Assembly: GCA_945889655.1 (NCBI GenBank)
Contig: CAMDCH010000088.1
Location: 1 to 9,304 of the forward strand
Source of the DNA: SHZT01 sp945889655
GTDB taxonomy: Bacteria > Gemmatimonadota > Gemmatimonadetes > Gemmatimonadales > GWC2-71-9
Length of the DNA stretch: 9,304 nucleotides
Direction of reading: 5' to 3'
The notes beneath the pieces are model-generated. The model had not been told where the DNA came from. It saw only the letters and a list, made by a program, of their open reading frames with translations, and ran no database searches. The position numbers were made by a program, and so were the translations under genes. Position 1 is the first letter of the stretch. Every line of letters starts with the position of its first letter. Below are positions 5,261 to 9,304 of this stretch, piece by piece.

Positions 5261-6217
5261 ATGACCTACCACACACCGGTCCTGACCCACGAGGTCGCAA
5301 CCTTGGCCGCAGGTCGGAGGCGAGTCGTCGACGGAACCCTGGGCGGCGGGGGGCATGCCGCCATCTTCCAGCAGGCCGGCGCGGCGGTCCTCGGCATCGA
5401 CCGCGACCCCGCGGCCATCGCCGCCGCCCGGACTCGGCTCGATCCCACCCGCCTCACGGTGGTCAATGCGCGATTTGGATCACCGGCAGCCCTTGAGGCC
5501 GTACGTAATTTCCACCCCGGCATGATCCTGCTCGACCTCGGCGTCTCGTCTCACCATTTTGATGATGACACGCGCGGCTTCTCGTTCAGGCCCGGCGTGA
5601 AACTGGACATGAGGATGAGCGCGGATGACGCGGACACCGCGGCCGACGTCCTGAATCAGGCCGAGGAGTCGGAGCTGGCCGAGGTGTTCGCGGATTACGC
5701 GGATGAGCGTCGTGCAAGGAAGCTGGCGCGCGTCATCGTGAAGAGACGGCAAAGGCAGCCGTTCGCTATCGCCGACGATCTCGTGAATGCGATTCGCGAG
5801 ACCTTGGGCCCCCAATCGGGCCCGCCAGATTTCGCGAGAATCTTCCAGGGCCTTCGCATCGCCGTGAATCGAGAGCTCGAGGATCTTGCGACCGCGCTGC
5901 CCGCCTTCCGGGACGCGCTCGAGCCCGGCGGCACGCTGGCCGCGATCACCTATCACTCGGGGGAGGACCGGATCGTGAAAAACGAATTCCGCGAGTGGGC
6001 CCGCTCCTGCATCTGCCCCCCGGGCCAGCCCATCTGCACCTGCCGCGGCAAGCCCCTCGGCGAGGTCACGCCCCGCAAGCCGATCCTACCATCTGAGGCC
6101 GAGATAGCCCGGAACTCCAGGGCCCGGTCCGCAAAACTTCGGGTCTTCGTCTCGTCCCCCTCTCCCGTAAGGGACAGGGGGCAGGGGAGTGGGCGCGCGG
6201 GGGGCGAGCCTTCATGA
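5261..6217 (+). CDS. rsmH: 16S rRNA (cytosine(1402)-N4)-methyltransferase RsmH
   Basis: A 318-aa SAM-dependent enzyme (formerly MraW) that N4-methylates C1402 of 16S rRNA in the decoding centre. The ATG at 5261 gives the family's usual N-terminus (M-x-Y-H-T-P-V-L-x-x-E-V). Motifs seen: SAM-binding DGTLGGGGH (24-32), acidic GIDRD (45-49), LDLGVSSHHFDD (91-102), the FQGLRIAVNRELEDL segment, and YHSGEDRIVK (231-240, usually HSLEDR). Four cysteines in a CxC-x6-CxC pattern (250, 252, 259, 261) could bind metal; a similar Cys-rich stretch occurs in many RsmH proteins. After the conserved RSAKLRVF end there is a 22-residue Ser/Pro/Gly/Arg tail (297-318) encoded by a palindromic repeat, atypical for the family. 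Its stop overlaps the ftsL-like ATG by ATGA. There is no Shine-Dalgarno; the start follows a long hairpin by 4 bases. mraZ, the usual upstream neighbour, is absent. Confidence 0.96.
   Translation: MTYHTPVLTHEVATLAAGRRRVVDGTLGGGGHAAIFQQAGAAVLGIDRDPAAIAAARTRLDPTRLTVVNARFGSPAALEAVRNFHPGMILLDLGVSSHHFDDDTRGFSFRPGVKLDMRMSADDADTAADVLNQAEESELAEVFADYADERRARKLARVIVKRRQRQPFAIADDLVNAIRETLGPQSGPPDFARIFQGLRIAVNRELEDLATALPAFRDALEPGGTLAAITYHSGEDRIVKNEFREWARSCICPPGQPICTCRGKPLGEVTPRKPILPSEAEIARNSRARSAKLRVFVSSPSPVRDRGQGSGRAGGEPS
6156..6181 (+). repeat. Palindromic repeat inside the 3' end of rsmH
   Basis: CCCCCTCTCCC (6156-6166) and GGGACAGGGGG (6171-6181) are inverted copies, 10 of 11 pairs, around loop GTAA. 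G-rich sequence follows (GCAGGGGAG and more). It lies in frame in the non-conserved tail of RsmH, about 33 bases before the ftsL-like ATG. The form resembles REP-like intergenic palindromes seen in many GC-rich bacteria; that likeness is from memory. Confidence 0.75.
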
Positions 6218-6495
6218 AGGGGAGGCATTGGTTGGGCCTCTGGCTCGGCTTCTTCCTCCTCATCCTCGCGTGGGTCGTCACCCGGGGCACCGCGTCCGTC
6301 GTTCTCGCGGGCAAGCTCCGTGACACCCGCACCCAGCGGTCCATGATGGAAGGCCAGAAGGCCGACCTCCTCCGCCGCATCCGCACCGCCTCCAGCCGGA
6401 CGGTGCTGATCCCGCGCGCGCAGGGCCTGGGCCTCAAGCTCCCGGCCGACAGCGAGATCATCATCCTCCAGGTCCCGAAGACCGAGCCTCGCTGA
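6214..6495 (+). CDS. ftsL: FtsL-like cell division protein
   Basis: A 93-aa single-pass inner-membrane protein in the usual ftsL position between rsmH and ftsI. The start is the ATG of the ATGA overlap with rsmH. A short basic N-terminus (MKGRH) is followed by one membrane helix (about 7-25), which puts the rest in the periplasm. Residues about 33-62 are a charged heptad-like helix (KLRDTRTQRSMMEGQKADLL), probably the coiled coil that pairs with FtsB/DivIC. The C-terminal part (GLGLKLPADSEIIILQVP) has the typical 'G-L-x-L-P-x-x-x-x-I-I-x-L' ending. FtsL sequences diverge strongly, so the call rests on topology and position as well as these patterns. A TTG at 6232 with a GGGGAGG site before it would give a shorter form lacking the basic N-terminus; the ATG is preferred. 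Confidence 0.85.
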   Translation: MKGRHWLGLWLGFFLLILAWVVTRGTASVVLAGKLRDTRTQRSMMEGQKADLLRRIRTASSRTVLIPRAQGLGLKLPADSEIIILQVPKTEPR

Positions 6496-6497
6496 CC

Positions 6498-8432
6498 ATG
6501 GCTAAACCCGGCACTCGGCTCCGCGTGATCCAGGCCGCCTTCGCGCTCGGCATCGCGGCGCTGCTCGGCCGCGCCGCCGAGATCCAGCTGGTGCGCGGTG
6601 CGCGCTACGCCGAGATGGCTCGGTCCCAGCGCACCCAGCACGTGATCCTGCCGGCCCGGCGCGGAAATATCTACGACCGCAACGGGGTCCCGCTCGCGTC
6701 GACGCAGGAAACCTTCCACGTCGGCATCGCGCCCAACGAGCTCCGCGATCCCCGCAACGACACGCGGAAGATTGGCTCCACCCTCGGCATCTCGCAGCGC
6801 GAGGTCGAGCGGGCGCTGAAGAAACGCTACGCCTACTTCCACGGTCCGTTCAACTCCACCCGCGTGACCCCGCTGCGCGAAATGCGCGGGGTGCATCTCA
6901 CCGGCGAGTTCGCGCGCTTCTATCCCGACCCGAAGTTCGCCCGTGCGCTGCTCGGCCGGCCCGCGGCCGATGGCCGCGAGGCCGATGGAATCGAGCGGGT
7001 GCTCGACTCGGTGCTCGCGGGAAAACCGGGGAGCGCGGTGGTCCTGCGGGATGGATCGGGCCGGCAGTACGAATCGCCGTCGCGCCTGGATGCGTTTCCC
7101 ACGGCCGGGGGTGACGTCTTCCTTACTATAGACGCAGACCTCCAGGACATCGTGGAACGCGCGCTGGCGGATGCCATCCAGCGGTTCCGCGCGGGCGGCG
7201 GCGACATCGTGGTCATGGACCCGCGGACCGGCGAGCTCCTCGCGGTCTCGTCGCAATCGGCCGAAGGCGGCATTCCAGCCAGCGCGTTCACCTCGCCCTT
7301 CGAGCCGGGCTCCACGGCCAAGCTGTTCGCGGCCGCCGCCCTGCTCGCGCTCGACCGGGTGCGCGCCACCGACTCCGTCTGGGGCGAGGGCGGGAAGTAC
7401 AAGATCCCCCTGCGCCCCACGCCGATCACCGACGACCACCCGCAGGGATGGATGACGCTCGACGAGGTGATCGCCGTGTCATCCAACATCGGTATCGTGA
7501 AGTTCGCATCGCGGCTGCAGCACGCCGAACAGTTCGACATGCTGCGCCGCTTCGGCTTCGGGGCGCCGACCGGCGTGGAGTTTCCATCGGAGTCTCCCGG
7601 GATACTGGAACCGCCGCACGAGTGGAGCGGCACCACGGCCGCCGGCCTCGCGATGGGCTACGAGATCGCCGTCACGCCGCTGCAGCTGGCCCAGGCGTAT
7701 GCCGCCATCGCCAACGACGGGCTCATGCTCCAGCCATCGCTGGTGAAAATGATTCGCGGGAATGACGGCAAGACTGTGTACACGCATGCCGCGGAGCCGG
7801 TGCGCCGAGTCGTGCCCGCGGAGATCGCGCTCCAGCTGCGCGAGATGCTGCGCGGGGTCGTTTCGCTCGAAGGCGCCACCGGGACCACCGCGGCGCTGGC
7901 AACCTACGAGGTGGCTGGAAAGACCGGGACCGCGCGTCGCGCCGGACCGAATGGCCAATACATCCCCGGCGCCTACACGGCGAGCTTTGCGTCCCTCTTT
8001 CCCGCCGAGCACCCGCAGCTCGTGATGGTGGTGAAGCTGGACGATCCGAAGGGCGCGTACGCGCGGCTCACGGCTGCCCCGGTGACGCGGTCGGTGCTCG
8101 AGCAGCTCCTCGCGGCGCAGACCGGGTCGCTCGACCGCACCAGCCTCAAGGGCCCGGCCCCGGTTGCGCCGGAGCCGGATCCCGCCGTGGACGCCGGGAG
8201 CGTCCCCTACGTCGTTGCGTGGCCGCCCGCCGTCACGGCACCCGATTCCTCCCGCCGCGTGGTCCCGGATGTTCGCGGGCTCACGATGCGCGCCGCGGCC
8301 CGCCGTCTGCATGAGGAAGGGCTCCAGGTGCGCGTCCGCGGCTGGGGCACCGTCGTTTCGACCTCCCCTGCGCCGGGCACGCGCGTGCAACCGGGCACGT
8401 CTGTACAGATCATCGCGGAGGAGAAGGAGTGA
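6498..8432 (+). CDS. ftsI: Peptidoglycan D,D-transpeptidase FtsI (PBP3/SpoVD class) with C-terminal PASTA domain
   Basis: A 644-aa class B penicillin-binding protein that cross-links septal peptidoglycan. One N-terminal membrane anchor (about 8-25) is followed by the dimerisation/pedestal domain with RRGNIYDRNGVPLA (54-67). The transpeptidase domain holds the three active-site motifs: SxxK as S272-T-A-K275 (acylated Ser272), SxN as S328-S-N330, and KTG as K475-T-G477 in AGKTGTA. A proline-rich linker (about 557-586) leads to one PASTA domain (588-641, starting VVPDVRGL). The PASTA domain explains why it is longer than proteobacterial FtsI, which has none; SpoVD-type proteins have one. It starts 2 bases after the ftsL-like stop without a clear Shine-Dalgarno, so it is probably translationally coupled. 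The stop overlaps the murE start (GTGA). Confidence 0.96.
   Translation: MAKPGTRLRVIQAAFALGIAALLGRAAEIQLVRGARYAEMARSQRTQHVILPARRGNIYDRNGVPLASTQETFHVGIAPNELRDPRNDTRKIGSTLGISQREVERALKKRYAYFHGPFNSTRVTPLREMRGVHLTGEFARFYPDPKFARALLGRPAADGREADGIERVLDSVLAGKPGSAVVLRDGSGRQYESPSRLDAFPTAGGDVFLTIDADLQDIVERALADAIQRFRAGGGDIVVMDPRTGELLAVSSQSAEGGIPASAFTSPFEPGSTAKLFAAAALLALDRVRATDSVWGEGGKYKIPLRPTPITDDHPQGWMTLDEVIAVSSNIGIVKFASRLQHAEQFDMLRRFGFGAPTGVEFPSESPGILEPPHEWSGTTAAGLAMGYEIAVTPLQLAQAYAAIANDGLMLQPSLVKMIRGNDGKTVYTHAAEPVRRVVPAEIALQLREMLRGVVSLEGATGTTAALATYEVAGKTGTARRAGPNGQYIPGAYTASFASLFPAEHPQLVMVVKLDDPKGAYARLTAAPVTRSVLEQLLAAQTGSLDRTSLKGPAPVAPEPDPAVDAGSVPYVVAWPPAVTAPDSSRRVVPDVRGLTMRAAARRLHEEGLQVRVRGWGTVVSTSPAPGTRVQPGTSVQIIAEEKE
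8417..8423 (+). promoter_or_regulatory. Shine-Dalgarno GGAGGAG for murE
   Basis: GGAGGAG lies inside the last codons of ftsI, 5 bases before GTG 8429, and supports that non-ATG start overlapping the ftsI stop. Confidence 0.75.
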
Positions 8433-9304
8433 ACCTCGCCGCCATCGTGGCTGCACTGGAGCGTGTGGGGGACCTGGTCGAGCGGCCCGGTGTCCTGCCG
8501 GACATTGCGCGTGTCACGGAGGACTCGCGGCGCGTGGAGCCGGGGACACTCTTCTGCGCCGTGGAGGGGAGTACGGCGGACGGTCATCGCTTCATCCCGG
8601 ATGCGGTAAAGAGGGGTGCCGTGGCGGTGCTCGCGTCGCGGCCGGGGCCCTATCCGGTTCCGGCGGTGATCGTGCGTGATGGTCGAGTGGCCGTCGCCAT
8701 CGCCGCGGCGGAGTGGCACGGGCGGCCGGCGGATTCGCTCACGGTCGTGGGCGTCACCGGGACCAACGGCAAGTCCACCACGGTGGCCTTGATCCGTCAC
8801 CTGCTCGCCGACGGCGCAGACACGGGATCGATCGGCACGGTGGGTGCGTTCGACGGCACCGGCGCCGAGCTTCCGGAAGGCGCGGGACTCACCACGCCGG
8901 GCGCGGTGGAGCTCCAGGCCACCTTCGCCGAGCTGAAACGCCGAGGCGTGAAGAAGGTCGTGATGGAGGCGTCGTCCCACGCGCTCGACCAGCGGCGCCT
9001 GGCTTGCGTGACGCTCGCCGCGGGCGTGTATACCAATCTCACGCACGACCACCTCGACTATCACGGCGACCTCTCCGCCTATTTCGCGGCCAAGGCGCTG
9101 CTGTCCACGCTGGTCCGCGACGGCGGGCCGGAGGTCGTCAACCTGGACGATCGCGCGTGGAACGCGCTGGAGCGCGACGATCGCCTCCGGCGCATCTCGT
9201 ACGGCCAGGCGAGCTCGGCCTCGGTAAAGGCGACCGACGTGGGACTCGAGGCTTCCGGAACACACTTCAACCTGGTGCTGGGTGGTCGAGCGCTTTCTGT
9301 GCAC
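8429..9304 (+). CDS. murE: UDP-N-acetylmuramyl-tripeptide synthetase MurE (5' 292 codons, runs off window)
   Basis: The frame is open from GTG 8429, overlapping the ftsI stop as GTGA, to the last base of the window. MurE adds the third residue of the stem peptide (meso-DAP or L-Lys) to UDP-MurNAc-L-Ala-D-Glu, using ATP, in the cytoplasm. Visible: the N-terminal uridine-binding domain with EDSRRVEPGTLFCAVEG (35-51), the P-loop GVTGTNGKSTT (108-118, Lys115), TTP (155-157), MEASSHALDQ (179-188), YTNLTHDHLDYHG (201-213), and Lys222 in YFAAK, at the place of the carbamylated lysine of the Mur ligases. MurE is chosen over MurF or MurC because of the ASSHALDQ and TN-x-x-x-DHLDYHG motifs and the position after ftsI. 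The stretch that decides DAP versus Lys (DNPR or its variants) lies beyond the window. About 200 C-terminal residues are missing, by window end and not by mutation. Confidence 0.96.
   Translation, partial: MNLAAIVAALERVGDLVERPGVLPDIARVTEDSRRVEPGTLFCAVEGSTADGHRFIPDAVKRGAVAVLASRPGPYPVPAVIVRDGRVAVAIAAAEWHGRPADSLTVVGVTGTNGKSTTVALIRHLLADGADTGSIGTVGAFDGTGAELPEGAGLTTPGAVELQATFAELKRRGVKKVVMEASSHALDQRRLACVTLAAGVYTNLTHDHLDYHGDLSAYFAAKALLSTLVRDGGPEVVNLDDRAWNALERDDRLRRISYGQASSASVKATDVGLEASGTHFNLVLGGRALSVH

Noticed and set aside
6066..7439. 457-codon minus-strand frame across rsmH, ftsL and ftsI
   Set aside because: It crosses three well-supported genes of known family and its translation has no recognisable motif.
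8207..9304. 365-codon minus-strand frame opposite the ftsI end and murE
   Set aside because: MurE motifs on the + strand are unambiguous; the antisense frame is a shadow.

Overview
The window is GC-rich, with strongly G/C-ending codons, and every supported gene is on the + strand. It looks like bacterial chromosome rather than a mobile element. The combination of a DUF4388-TPR protein, a DUF3098-like two-helix membrane protein, a GC-rich dcw cluster and tRNA genes without encoded CCA suggests Gemmatimonadota or a close relative. That assignment is an inference from gene content and protein style, not from a database match.

Region 1 (1-2721) holds the 3' end of an unrecognised gene, then two tightly packed genes. 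The first is a 539-aa DUF4388 protein with two back-to-back MshEN-like 24-residue motifs and a long TPR domain. The second is a 284-aa soluble coiled-coil/TPR protein whose ATG overlaps the preceding stop (ATGA). These look like a translationally coupled scaffold or signalling pair.

Region 2 (2722-5181) holds a possibly leaderless 61-aa membrane protein gene followed 15 bases later by tRNA-Val(UAC). Next is a 606-aa exported protein with a TolB-like N-terminal domain and TPR-type repeats, preceded by a strong Shine-Dalgarno and a perfect 9-bp tandem duplication. The region ends with tRNA-Asp(GUC), which has its own sigma70-like promoter and a rho-independent terminator.

Region 3 (5182-9304) is the start of a division and cell wall (dcw) cluster: rsmH, ftsL-like, ftsI with a C-terminal PASTA domain, and murE (cut by the window end). 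Junctions are ATGA overlap, 2-base gap and GTGA overlap, so this is one operon coupling division (FtsL, FtsI) with peptidoglycan precursor synthesis (MurE). No mraZ lies upstream of rsmH. In its place is a heptad-repeat long hairpin filling the gap between the tRNA-Asp terminator and the rsmH ATG. A second palindrome lies inside the 3' end of rsmH and encodes an atypical C-terminal tail.

The observations most worth following are the DUF4388/MshEN-like/TPR architecture (possible c-di-GMP link), the hairpin at the rsmH start, and the palindrome inside rsmH. Large antisense and out-of-frame ORFs are high-GC artefacts and are left out.
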